From the NCBI GenBank assembly GCA_030603505.1, contig JAUVXQ010000002.1:1-37668 (forward strand): DNA of 37,668 nucleotides, written 5' to 3'. A program made the position numbers and the translations under genes. This document shows positions 7,695-15,146 of the stretch, in pieces. Origin of the DNA: Candidatus Heimdallarchaeota archaeon. GTDB taxonomy: Archaea; Asgardarchaeota; Heimdallarchaeia; Heimdallarchaeales; Heimdallarchaeaceae. The first letter of the stretch is position 1, and each line of letters starts with the position of its first letter. The notes under the pieces were generated by a model. The model saw only the letters and a program-made list of their open reading frames with translations. It had not been told where the DNA came from and did no database searches.

Positions 7695-9521
7695 ATGGAA
7701 AAACGGGTTATTGAGCTTGATACAGCTACGATAAATAAAATAGCAGCAGGAGAAGTTATAGAGCGCCCAGCATCTGTAGTAAAGGAACTTATAGAGAACT
7801 CTATAGATGCCAATAGTACTCAAATAACAATCAATATCCAAGAAGGAGGGAAAAAAGCGATAGAAATCATCGATAATGGTGTAGGGATATCACACGATGA
7901 TGTTATTCTATCGCTACAAAGGCATACAACAAGTAAAATCAAAACAGCTGATGATCTGTTTGCTATTCATACATTAGGTTTCAGAGGTGAAGCTCTTGCT
8001 AGTATTGTAAGTGTTGCAATTGTCGATATTTATACTAGAACAAAGGAAGAAGAGCTTGGCACTCACGTTATTATCGAAGGGGGGACAACCGCTCTAGAAG
8101 AACAAACTTCTATTCCCATTGGAACACGAATTTTAGTGAAAAATCTCTTTTTCAATGTACCAGTCAGAAAAAAGTTCTTGAAAACTACATCTACAGAAGT
8201 CAATCATATAACAGAATATGTAACAAAATTAGCATTGTCTCATCCCCAGATTGCTTTTTCGCTTAAACATAATGAAAAAAGTATTATAACAGCACCAAAA
8301 GGTGATTTACTCTCACAAATTGCCACAATTTTTGGTAACAATATTGCTAAAGCTTGTTTTCCCGTAAACAACATGGAAGAATCATATTTTCTAAAAGGTT
8401 ACATTACTAAACCTGAATATTCACGAAAATCTAGAGATTACATTTACATTTATATCAATAATAGACCCATAACAGATAAAATAATTACAGACGCGATTTT
8501 AAAAGGCTACGGAACTTCAATGCCCGATAAAAGGTTTCCCATCGTCTTTCTGTTTATAAACATACCAGCTGATGAAATAGATGTAAATGTTCATCCCACT
8601 AAAAGAGAAGTACGATTCAATAATGAAACTAAAATCTTTCGTCTTGTTGAAACAGGTGTTAGAGAAAGCCTAGAGAAAAGTGGGCTGAAGGTCTTTGAAA
8701 GGGTTGAACATCCTCATTCGCAGACTCAGTTTATTAAAACCACTCCGACTTCAACAGAAAGACTGGAAACTAAGCCACCAACATCATTAAAGTCAGGTTT
8801 TGTAACATCATCCGAAAAGCCATCCTTTAAGCTTATTAGCAAAAGAGACCAACCCCTTCAGAAATACATCCATAAAGAGACTGAGAAAAAATTACCCATA
8901 CATCCACAAACAGCTGAGAGGAGGTCTATAAGAGTATTAGGAATAATAAAAAATACATATATCATCGCTGAGACACAAGAAGGACTCCTTTTATGTGATC
9001 AACATGCAGCACATGAAAAAATAAATTATCTTAAATACTTAAATCAAATTAAAAATAAGAAAATTGCTGTTCAGCAATTGTTAGCTCCAGTTTCAATTGA
9101 GATAAAACCTTCAGAAATAGAATTATATAGTGAATTGAAAGAAAAACTCAAAACTTTTGGTTTTGATGTTGATATCTTTGGAAGAAGAGAAGTGATAATC
9201 CGTTCAATACCCTCAATACTTGGAAAAACAATCTCCGCCCTAGCAGCAAAAGATGTTGTAGATATTTTCAAAGATTATGCCACTGAAATTCGATCAGAAA
9301 TTGACTTAAAAGAGATGAGTTTTATAAAAGACATTGTTTCATTATTTGCGTGTAGAAGGTCAATAAAAGCTGGAGACCGCATCAATTTGCATCAAGCAGA
9401 ATCATTGATCGTCCAGTTATTAAAGGAAAAAGACCCATTTGCGTGTCCTCATGGAAGACCAACACTTATTATCCTTAACGCTAAATATTTGGAAGAGCTT
9501 TTCCTAAGAGACTACAAGTGA
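7695..9521 (+). CDS. mutL: DNA mismatch repair protein MutL (endonuclease type)
   Basis: A 608-residue GHKL ATPase that links MutS recognition to strand incision. The N-terminus carries INKIAAGEVIERPASVVKEL, the ATP-lid motifs DNGVGI and TLGFRGEALASI, and GTRILVKNLFFNVPVR. After a variable linker of about 100 residues (Ser, Thr and Pro rich), the C-terminal dimer/endonuclease domain shows DQHAAHE from Asp435, ACRRSIKAG, CPHGRP and a terminal FLR, as in MutL proteins that nick DNA themselves. In the DQHA(x)2E(x)4E motif the last Glu is replaced by Leu. ATG 7695 gives the usual family N-terminus; a TTG at 7680 would only add MKFKY. A TATA-like AT-rich stretch lies just upstream. The next gene follows after 10 bp. 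Confidence 0.97.
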   Translation: MEKRVIELDTATINKIAAGEVIERPASVVKELIENSIDANSTQITINIQEGGKKAIEIIDNGVGISHDDVILSLQRHTTSKIKTADDLFAIHTLGFRGEALASIVSVAIVDIYTRTKEEELGTHVIIEGGTTALEEQTSIPIGTRILVKNLFFNVPVRKKFLKTTSTEVNHITEYVTKLALSHPQIAFSLKHNEKSIITAPKGDLLSQIATIFGNNIAKACFPVNNMEESYFLKGYITKPEYSRKSRDYIYIYINNRPITDKIITDAILKGYGTSMPDKRFPIVFLFINIPADEIDVNVHPTKREVRFNNETKIFRLVETGVRESLEKSGLKVFERVEHPHSQTQFIKTTPTSTERLETKPPTSLKSGFVTSSEKPSFKLISKRDQPLQKYIHKETEKKLPIHPQTAERRSIRVLGIIKNTYIIAETQEGLLLCDQHAAHEKINYLKYLNQIKNKKIAVQQLLAPVSIEIKPSEIELYSELKEKLKTFGFDVDIFGRREVIIRSIPSILGKTISALAAKDVVDIFKDYATEIRSEIDLKEMSFIKDIVSLFACRRSIKAGDRINLHQAESLIVQLLKEKDPFACPHGRPTLIILNAKYLEELFLRDYK

Positions 9522-9531
9522 GGTAACAGTA

Positions 9532-9786
9532 ATGGCAACAGAAGATAATTTGGGTAAAAAACAAAGAACGAAGTTACTTGATAAAACGCTCACCATACAA
9601 TTACTTATGATTCTATTGATTCTAATAGCTTACGCAATATTTCTCTCTTTTCAAAGGATTTTATACTCTTTTGAAGATTTTCAAGGGAGAATAATTACAG
9701 TAAATATACTATTGTCAATAGGAATCTTGGTTGAGATAGCACATTTTTCATATAAAGTATACAAGAAAGCAAAAAAAGAGCAATAA
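9532..9786 (+). CDS. Small two-helix membrane protein
   Basis: An 84-residue protein of unknown function. A basic cytoplasmic head of about 22 residues precedes a first membrane helix (LLMILLILIAYAIFLSF, about 25-41). A short loop with acidic and aromatic residues follows, then a second helix (ITVNILLSIGILVEIAHF, about 55-73) and a basic tail, YKVYKKAKKEQ. Both ends should be cytoplasmic by the positive-inside rule. ATG 9532 has GAGGT six bases upstream and begins 10 bp after mutL, so it is co-transcribed with mutL. I see no link to mismatch repair in the sequence. Homologues are probably confined to close relatives. Confidence 0.75.
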   Translation: MATEDNLGKKQRTKLLDKTLTIQLLMILLILIAYAIFLSFQRILYSFEDFQGRIITVNILLSIGILVEIAHFSYKVYKKAKKEQ

Positions 9787-9833
9787 TCTTCTTTTTCCTT
9801 TATTAGACTTATAATTTTAAGGCAATATCAGAA

Positions 9834-9857
9834 GTTATTTACAATATTGTAAATAAC
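9834..9857. promoter_or_regulatory. 24-bp perfect palindrome, likely operator
   Basis: The half-site GTTATTTACAAT is followed directly by its exact reverse complement, giving 24 bases of perfect dyad symmetry with no loop. Such a centre cannot fold well as RNA, so a dimeric DNA-binding protein is the more likely reader. It lies 48 bp after the small membrane protein gene and about 42 bp upstream of the TATA-like box of the next gene, a position suited to an activator. Confidence 0.55.
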
Positions 9858-9894
9858 ATTATAAAATTAACTTACATTTTATGAAATAAATATT

Positions 9895-9914
9895 GGACCA
9901 TTTATATATGGCCC
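9895..9914 (+). promoter_or_regulatory. TATA-like box embedded in an imperfect dyad
   Basis: The A/T core TTTATATATG (9901-9910) is a good archaeal TATA box for the gene at 9952, with an expected start of transcription near 9930. It is framed by GGACCAT (9895-9901) and ATGGCCC (9908-9914), which are inverted copies with one mismatch. A protein bound here would compete with TBP. Confidence 0.5.
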
Positions 9915-9951
9915 TTGATTGAAGTATCATGCAAAGAATAGGTGATATAAA

Positions 9952-10200
9952 ATGGTAACATCAGATCTCCAGTCCCGTTCCGAATATCAAAATGTATCAG
10001 GAATAAGAATATTTGAAAATGAAGAAAGCATTAATAACAAATTGCATGAAATCAGCATTGAATTTGCTAACACACTTAGCTATGCATCTAATAACAGAAA
10101 TCACTCAACCATCAGTGTTGAAACTATTGAAACACAAATAAAACAGATTAAAGAAAGAAATTTCATCAAAATCCTGATGCAGGTTGGAAATATTTTCTAA
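9952..10200 (+). CDS. Small hypothetical protein under its own promoter
   Basis: An 82-residue, mostly polar protein without signal peptide or membrane span, and without a family I recognise. The middle is probably helical (ESINNKLHEISIEFANTLSY) and a second helix covers ISVETIETQIKQIKERNF near the C-terminus. ATG 9952 is preceded by GGTGAT eight bases upstream, a good ribosome binding site, and by a TATA-like box at 9901-9910. Two symmetric elements upstream suggest strict regulation. The size and helical pattern would suit a small regulator or adaptor, but no helix-turn-helix is evident. It converges on the Trm112 gene with 5 bp between the stops. Confidence 0.62.
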   Translation: MVTSDLQSRSEYQNVSGIRIFENEESINNKLHEISIEFANTLSYASNNRNHSTISVETIETQIKQIKERNFIKILMQVGNIF

Positions 10201-10205
10201 CACTT

Positions 10206-10598
10206 TTATTTCTTTTTCCCATAAAGATCTGCAATCTGTTCTTTCGATAACATAACAGGTATGCCTTCTTTAATTTCATAGATGTGATTATCTGGATCAT
10301 CTTTACAAATTAGTCTTCCTTTATTTATCTCTATTTGAAAACATTGTTCACAATCTTCTATTGTAACCTCTCTTTTGATGTCTTCTAAATCTTTCACAAT
10401 CTCTGAACCATTTTCTTTCAATTCAATAAGATAAAAATTTTTAAGGTTACAGTAATAATTACATACAACTTGTGTTTTTTTGCTTGCCTCAGGGATCTTT
10501 ACAAGATCTGATATTTTCATTTCTTCAACAACTTCTAATTTCAGTGGCCATGCTTTTTCTACTGGACACGCTAACAAATCTAGCAACCTATGTTTCAT
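10206..10598 (-). CDS. Trm112-like methyltransferase activator
   Basis: A 130-residue protein resembling Trm112, the small zinc-finger partner that stabilises and activates several RNA and protein methyltransferases in eukaryotes and archaea. The N-terminal MKHRLLDLLACPVEK carries the family's first cysteine. A middle insertion of about 80 residues contains ECN-like cysteines (CNYYC, EDCEQC). The C-terminus has the diagnostic IYEIKEGIPVMLSKEQ. ATG 10598 is chosen because GTGAT lies just upstream and the family N-terminus begins there; TTG 10616 would add six residues. It lies 27 bp after the nucleotidyltransferase gene on the same strand and is probably co-transcribed with it. Unlike yeast Trm112, the zinc ligands are spread across an extended insert, so metal binding is an inference. 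Confidence 0.82.
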   Translation of the reverse strand: MKHRLLDLLACPVEKAWPLKLEVVEEMKISDLVKIPEASKKTQVVCNYYCNLKNFYLIELKENGSEIVKDLEDIKREVTIEDCEQCFQIEINKGRLICKDDPDNHIYEIKEGIPVMLSKEQIADLYGKKK

Positions 10599-10625
10599 TA
10601 TTATCACGTTTAACAAAGTAGGTTT

Positions 10626-11348
10626 TTATTCAATTATGCTTTTTATTTTCTCAATATCAAGTTTTTCATACCTTTCTATAGATCCAATATCTTCCCAATA
10701 ACATTTCTTTGGAATATAAGCCTTCATTTGCTTTTTCTCTACAAAGTTAGGAAAAATATCTCTTGATAAATCTATGCTAATATTTGGATCAAATTCATTC
10801 AGATAATCAAAAATTATTGGTTCTAGGATGCTAATCCCTGTATTAACCAATAATTCTAATGTTGGTTTTTCCTTAAAACTTTTTACATATTGAGCTTCGT
10901 CAATTTCAGCTGTTCCAACTCTTATCTGCCATCCTCTTGTAGCCAGAATTGTAGCCCACTTCCCGTGGTTTTGATGATATTGTATCATTTCAGTTAAGTT
11001 TGCGTCTGTAATAATATCCGAATAATAAACAATGACTCTACGACCCTTAATGTATTCTTTTGCATTTAACAGGGCGGTTCCTGTTCCTTTTGGTTCAGAT
11101 TTATCGGGAACATAGGATAGATTTAAACCCCATCTCTCACCATCATCAAAATATCCTTGAATCTGTTCTTTCATATGATCAACAAGGAGGATTAAATCAG
11201 TAACACCATGCTTCTTGAAGTAAATAAGAATATGTTCCAGAATTGGTTTTCCTGAAATAGGAAGCATAACTTTTTGTATATAATAGGTAAGGGGTCTCAT
11301 TCGTAGCCCTTTCCCACCACAAAACAGAACCCCAACAGTGTTTTTCAT
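10626..11348 (-). CDS. Sugar-phosphate nucleotidyltransferase
   Basis: A 240-residue single-domain enzyme of the NTP_transferase family, which makes NDP-sugars from a sugar-1-phosphate and an NTP. The signature CGGKGLRMRPLT (residues 10-21), the sugar-loop lysine in QKVMLPISGKPILEH, GTGTAL for base recognition, YYSDI with the metal-binding Asp, the FKEKP motif, the NTGI strand and a final WEDIGSIERY are all present. The C-terminal left-handed beta-helix found in acetyltransferase fusions is absent, so it resembles RmlA/MPG-type minimal enzymes. Nucleotide and sugar specificity cannot be read here. ATG 11348 is preferred over the upstream TTG at 11357. It may supply precursors for surface glycans, which would fit the ribophorin-like protein elsewhere in the window. 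Confidence 0.9.
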   Translation of the reverse strand: MKNTVGVLFCGGKGLRMRPLTYYIQKVMLPISGKPILEHILIYFKKHGVTDLILLVDHMKEQIQGYFDDGERWGLNLSYVPDKSEPKGTGTALLNAKEYIKGRRVIVYYSDIITDANLTEMIQYHQNHGKWATILATRGWQIRVGTAEIDEAQYVKSFKEKPTLELLVNTGISILEPIIFDYLNEFDPNISIDLSRDIFPNFVEKKQMKAYIPKKCYWEDIGSIERYEKLDIEKIKSIIE

Positions 11349-11458
11349 CTGTATCAACTGAAATATTTGTATTGATATGTTTTGTGATGAAATAACAGAA
11401 TATGCACTACATTTTCAAAAGAAGAAACTCTTATTAACGAGAATAGAAAGGTTTACTC

Positions 11459-12127
11459 ATGCCTTCATCAAAGACAACCTTAGATGAACTTTCAGACACA
11501 ATAAAGCAAAATATTAGCCCCTCATTTTGGAAAGGTTTAGGAAACAGAGTGACATTTCGAAAAGAAATTAAAAAATTGGTAGAAAAAGATAAGATTTCCA
11601 AAATAGATTACAATTATTTTCTTAAGAATGAAAGAAGAATCCTAATGAAAACTGAATTGATACACCTTATTCCTGAACTTCAATCTAAAGAAGTGCTGGA
11701 ACAAACATTTAGACACCTTTATACTGCTGTTGTTGAAAAAAACAATGTTGAAAGAGAGATTCAACGTGAAAGCTGTGAACGAAAACTTGTGGAAAGCTTG
11801 GAAAATCACTTAGAAGACACTTTAAACCCTAAGAAAGGTTCTTTGAAGGAAGGTTTCGATTATCTTCTAGAGCTAATTGAGGAAAGCCAAGATTTGTTTA
11901 AAGATTTAATGAAAATTTCAAAATATCTTGCTGACATCAGAGATGATTTACTAGAAAAGGGTCAAAGCCGAAGATACCTCTATGAAATTGAAAAAGTGTC
12001 TTCAAAACTTGCCAACATAGCTCGGAATCCCAACCCAATTGATATTCCTTCAAAAGAGGAATTAGCAGAATCAATTATGGGGCTAAGGATGATGTCAGAT
12101 TTTACAAACATAGATAGCCAAGATTAA
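11459..12127 (+). CDS. Helical cytoplasmic protein of unknown function
   Basis: A 222-residue charged protein I do not recognise. There is no signal peptide or membrane span. Residues 30-75 and 80-120 are predicted helices rich in Lys and Glu, and a further coiled-coil-like region covers about 130-185 (LLELIEESQDLFKDLMKISK). It starts at ATG 11459 with AAAGG upstream. It lies divergent from the nucleotidyltransferase gene, with about 110 bp between their starts, and ends 131 bp before metK. The arrangement gives no functional hint. Coding status is supported by length, codon composition like its neighbours, and a plausible ribosome binding site. Confidence 0.72.
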   Translation: MPSSKTTLDELSDTIKQNISPSFWKGLGNRVTFRKEIKKLVEKDKISKIDYNYFLKNERRILMKTELIHLIPELQSKEVLEQTFRHLYTAVVEKNNVEREIQRESCERKLVESLENHLEDTLNPKKGSLKEGFDYLLELIEESQDLFKDLMKISKYLADIRDDLLEKGQSRRYLYEIEKVSSKLANIARNPNPIDIPSKEELAESIMGLRMMSDFTNIDSQD

Positions 12128-12200
12128 GAGAAAAATCTGAAACTAAATGTAAATTATCTTAGCAAAATTTTTCTATTACACCAAATCTGATAGAACATAA

Positions 12201-12210
12201 TTATTTTATA
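12201..12210 (+). promoter_or_regulatory. TATA-like box upstream of metK
   Basis: TTATTTTATA is the best TATA match in the 131-bp gap before metK. Counting 25-30 bases downstream puts transcription start close to the ATG at 12233, which opens a nine-codon frame in front of metK. Confidence 0.4.
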
Positions 12211-12232
12211 GTATACAAACTCCTTTTGAGAT

Positions 12233-12262
12233 ATGAGTAAGGCGGAGCTGCCTAGAGAATGA
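12233..12262 (+). other. Possible nine-codon leader ORF overlapping the metK start
   Basis: ATG at 12233 opens a frame encoding MSKAELPRE, whose TGA stop overlaps the metK ATG as ATGA (12259-12262). The expected transcription start coincides with this ATG, so the mini-ORF could be translated leaderless and coupled to metK. The same bases form the near-palindrome GGCGGAGCTGCC (12241-12252), which includes the GGAG that metK would use as ribosome binding site. Overlaps of this sort also arise by chance when a gene begins ATGA. Confidence 0.3.
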
Positions 12263-13431
12263 GTACAAAAAGATTTATTACAAGTGAAAGTGTAACAGAA
12301 GGGCATCCAGATAAAGTGTGTGATCAAATTTCTGATGCTATTTTAGATGCAATACTGAAAGAAGATCCTGAAGCTCATGTTGCATGTGAAACTTTTGTCA
12401 CAACTGGATTAGTAGTTATAGGGGGAGAAATTACTACAAATGCAATTAACATTGATTATCAGAAAATTGTCAGAGAAACTATCAAAGAAATAGGATATGA
12501 TGATTCATCGATTGGTTTCGATTACAGAGGTTGTGCCATAATTAATGTTATTCATTCTCAATCATCAGATATAGCTCAAGGTATTAAACGAAGTGGCTCT
12601 AAACAACAAGGAGCTGGTGATCAAGGGATTATGTTTGGATATGCTACAAATACCACTCCCGAATATATGCCTCTACCAATTGTGTTATCTCACAAATTAA
12701 CTCAAAAGCTGGCAGAAGTTAGAAAAAAAGGTATTTTACCTTTTCTCAGACCAGATGGAAAAAGTTTAGTGACTGTAGAGTATAATAATGGAACACCCAT
12801 AAGAGTGCATGCCATTGTTATTGCTGCACAACACACAGAAGATGTAACAATAGAAGAAATCGAAGAAGGAATCATAGAAAAAGTAATTATGCCAATTATA
12901 CCAGAAAAGATGATAGATGAGAAAACAAAGATTCTCATCAACAAAACAGGCAGATTCGTTATAGGTGGACCCCAAGGAGATTCAGGTTTAACGGGAAGAA
13001 AAATAATCGTTGACACCTACGGTGGAGTTGATAGTCATGGGGGAGGAGCATTTTCAGGGAAAGACCCTTCAAAGGTAGATAGATCAGCATCTTATTATGC
13101 TCGTTACGCCGCTAAAAATATTGTAGCCACTTGTCTTGCAGACAAATGTGAAGTGCAAGTAGCATACGCAATTGGGGTACCAGAACCCCTCGCAATTAAT
13201 GTAGATTGTTTTGGAACCGAGAAAGTATCTATTGAAAAACTGAGAAAAGCATTCGATCAAGTATTCGATTTCAAACCAAGTTCCATAATAAAAGAATTGG
13301 ATTTAAAGAGACCCATTTACAAGAAAACGGCAGTTTATGGTCATTTCGGTAGAGAGGATCCTGATTTCACATGGGAAAGAACTGATAAAACTGATGCTCT
13401 TAAAGAAGCGTTGGCTAAAATAGAGGAATAG
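12259..13431 (+). CDS. metK: S-adenosylmethionine synthetase, bacterial/eukaryotic type
   Basis: A 390-residue methionine adenosyltransferase that makes SAM from methionine and ATP. It has the bacterial/eukaryotic signatures: [20 protein letters not shown] (His16), [25 protein letters not shown], and [19 protein letters not shown] from residue 261. Most archaea use a distinct, strongly divergent MAT family instead, so this is probably an inter-domain acquisition, although some archaea are known to carry the bacterial form. Length is normal and all motifs are intact. SAM produced here would serve the RNA methyltransferases encoded nearby (NSUN-like and TrmI). The start overlaps a nine-codon frame. 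No SAM riboswitch was recognised upstream. Confidence 0.97.
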   Translation: MSTKRFITSESVTEGHPDKVCDQISDAILDAILKEDPEAHVACETFVTTGLVVIGGEITTNAINIDYQKIVRETIKEIGYDDSSIGFDYRGCAIINVIHSQSSDIAQGIKRSGSKQQGAGDQGIMFGYATNTTPEYMPLPIVLSHKLTQKLAEVRKKGILPFLRPDGKSLVTVEYNNGTPIRVHAIVIAAQHTEDVTIEEIEEGIIEKVIMPIIPEKMIDEKTKILINKTGRFVIGGPQGDSGLTGRKIIVDTYGGVDSHGGGAFSGKDPSKVDRSASYYARYAAKNIVATCLADKCEVQVAYAIGVPEPLAINVDCFGTEKVSIEKLRKAFDQVFDFKPSSIIKELDLKRPIYKKTAVYGHFGREDPDFTWERTDKTDALKEALAKIEE

Positions 13432-13459
13432 AAGCAAATTTGTCGCTCAATTATTTTAA

Positions 13460-13666
13460 CATACTTCATACTTATCAATATATGGTCTTAATATCTTATT
13501 CATTAATGGCACAGACATAATCTATGGAAACGAATATGATAATGTGTTTATCACAATATTTAACGAGAGTTATATAATTACTGAAAAACTAGTTTTCGAA
13601 GAAGATTATTATGGTTGGGGAAAGTCTGTGAATATTTCTCATCTTAACCCTCTTCGTAAGCACTAA
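13460..13666 (+). pseudogene. Possible remnant of a secreted beta-rich protein
   Basis: A frame of 68 sense codons stays open between two stops but has no ATG, GTG or TTG near its beginning. Its translation looks like natural protein: alternating hydrophobic residues, segments such as YGNEYDNVFITIFNES and EEDYYGWGKSVNISH, and three N-x-S/T sequons (NGT, NES, NIS) typical of the window's surface proteins. It could be the tail of a decayed extracellular gene. A frame of this length can also arise by chance in AT-rich DNA, so this is tentative. Confidence 0.25.
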
Positions 13667-13752
13667 TACTCTAAGTCGTCTCTAACATGCGACAACATTA
13701 ACAATTACTTGTTTTACGCTCTCTAATTACTCAATAGTTTTTCTTCTTTAGT

Positions 13753-13780
13753 GATTCAACAATTAGTTGAATCTTTTCTT
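13753..13780 (+). terminator. Hairpin followed by a T-rich tract
   Basis: GATTCAAC and GTTGAATC form a perfect 8-bp stem around the loop AATTA, followed by TTTTCTT. It looks like an intrinsic-type terminator or a dyad binding site. It lies 320 bp past metK and 170 bp before the next gene, so which transcript it would end is unclear. Confidence 0.4.
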
Positions 13781-13941
13781 CGACAAAAATCTTTTATCTA
13801 AATATTCCCGTTTCAACCTTTTTTACTCCATTTTTATCCTTTTTTCTATTAACCAAAACTAAGTCGAAGTTTTCTTTCTACAAGAAGAATCCCTTATAAA
13901 ACTATTTGTTGACAAAACATTTTTTTATTCCATCGTGATTA

Positions 13942-14604
13942 GTGTTTGAAGATATGACAGGAAAAACAGCAAAAACTAAGCAATTAATTCAGGATACTCT
14001 GAGGGATGAGCGCCCTAATACTGTAAGGAGATTGGTTCATCTTGTTCAAAAAAAGACTAATTTAGAGAAAACTGAGATATATGATGCTATTCAACAGATG
14101 GAGAAGGAAAAAAAAATACATCTAGGTGCCACTAGAATTGAAAGAAAGCTTCCTTCTACTTTAAGAAATTTCTTCCTAAGATTCCATTATTATTCAGTTG
14201 AATTCTGGATCATATTATCTTTTACTCTAATTTTTTTCCCACTAGTTCTTCTAGTCCAAAAGGATTCTCCTGTCATTTTTTTACGGACGATAATTGGTTT
14301 GTTGTTTTGCCTTTTCATCCCTGGGTGGACCTTTGCTAACCTTCTTTTCCCAAAATTGTACGAGACAATAGATCAATTTGAGAGAATGTTATTAGCTCTC
14401 GGGGTTAATATCGGCATCGTTATTTTCACCGGAATATCGCTTGATATGTATTGGGTAATCGATGACTATTCCTTTGTTGTATCTATAGGCGTGGTTACTA
14501 TTGTATTACTTTTTATATCCTCTACCTTACGAATTCTAATTGGTTCCGGAAAGCTTGAAACAGTTTTTAAAAAAGTTATTTTAAAGAAAGGCGAAAAAAA
14601 ATGA
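13942..14604 (+). CDS. DUF1616-like membrane protein with N-terminal winged-helix-like region
   Basis: A 220-residue protein. Residues about 10-65 (TKQLIQDTLRDERPNTVRRL...EIYDAIQQMEKEKKI) look like a small winged-helix domain. Four membrane helices follow at about 88-108, 115-140, 150-175 and 180-200. The stretch LRTIIGLLFCLFIPGW, FANLLFP, then QFERMLLALGVNIGI is the typical DUF1616 membrane motif. DUF1616 function is unknown. In other archaea and bacteria these helices are usually followed in the same protein by an extracellular domain, which here seems to be encoded two genes downstream. Start is GTG 13942 or ATG 13954; neither has a convincing ribosome binding site and a TATA-like CTTATAAAAC lies about 50 bp upstream. 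It overlaps the next gene by ATGA. Confidence 0.78.
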   Translation: MFEDMTGKTAKTKQLIQDTLRDERPNTVRRLVHLVQKKTNLEKTEIYDAIQQMEKEKKIHLGATRIERKLPSTLRNFFLRFHYYSVEFWIILSFTLIFFPLVLLVQKDSPVIFLRTIIGLLFCLFIPGWTFANLLFPKLYETIDQFERMLLALGVNIGIVIFTGISLDMYWVIDDYSFVVSIGVVTIVLLFISSTLRILIGSGKLETVFKKVILKKGEKK

Positions 14605-15146
14605 ACTGTTATTCTCAAAAGCTTCATATTATTGCAAAAAGCGCTATCATTTTATCAATCTTCATATCACTTGCATTTTTACAAACAACGCAGGCACAAT
14701 CACAATTAGAAGCTGAGAATCTAATCAACGAAGCACGAGAAAAGTTAATTGGTATTATAATATTGTTGGAACAAGCTTATCTGCAAAACATAGAGATCAA
14801 AGCTAGTGTTCTAACGGCAGACAACATTTTAGACATAATTAAAGATGCAGAATTATCTTTTCAAGATGGAAACTATACCACAGCAATTGAAAAAGCTAAT
14901 CATGCAATATCACAATTAAATGAGCTTACTGAGGATATCAATGATTTAATCGGTAAAAAAAGAGATAACAGAATAATTATCAATACCGTAACTGGAGTAT
15001 GTGGTGGTGCATTCCTTGTTTTTATTGGAATTATTACTAAAAAGAAGATCTATCCATGGTATAAAGAAAAACAACTAGAGGAATATGGTAAGCTCCAGAT
15101 TATTTATTCTGATACGGAAGTGAAGAAAACGAATGAAGAAAATTAA
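14601..15146 (+). CDS. Secreted helical membrane-anchored protein of the DUF1616-like operon
   Basis: A 181-residue protein with an N-terminal signal peptide (hydrophobic AIILSIFISLAFLQTTQA, about 15-32). A helical extracellular segment of about 110 residues follows, with the TPR-like phrase AELSFQDGNYTTAIEKANHA. A membrane anchor lies at about 131-150 (TVTGVCGGAFLVFIGIIT), and a basic then acidic cytoplasmic tail ends the protein. I do not know the family, although helical extracytoplasmic proteins with a final anchor often accompany DUF1616 genes. The start overlaps the previous stop by four bases and its end overlaps the next gene by 14 bases, so the three are translationally coupled and probably form one complex. 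Confidence 0.78.
   Translation: MNCYSQKLHIIAKSAIILSIFISLAFLQTTQAQSQLEAENLINEAREKLIGIIILLEQAYLQNIEIKASVLTADNILDIIKDAELSFQDGNYTTAIEKANHAISQLNELTEDINDLIGKKRDNRIIINTVTGVCGGAFLVFIGIITKKKIYPWYKEKQLEEYGKLQIIYSDTEVKKTNEEN

Larger units (their letters stand above)
13432..13941. other. Gene-poor intergenic region of about 510 bp
   Basis: No intact gene is visible on either strand. It holds a relic-like open frame (13460-13666), a 12-bp palindrome AAAACTAGTTTT near 13592, an 8-bp-stem hairpin at 13753-13773, and, near the right end, an A/T-rich CTTATAAAAC (about 13890-13900) that can serve as the TATA box of the DUF1616-like operon. Confidence 0.6.

Noticed and set aside
12128..12258. SAM riboswitch in front of metK
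   Set aside because: No multi-helix pairing or known SAM-aptamer motif could be drawn; only a short near-palindrome is present.
12702..13016. Minus-strand frames inside metK
   Set aside because: Antisense of conserved MetK sequence; no independent support.
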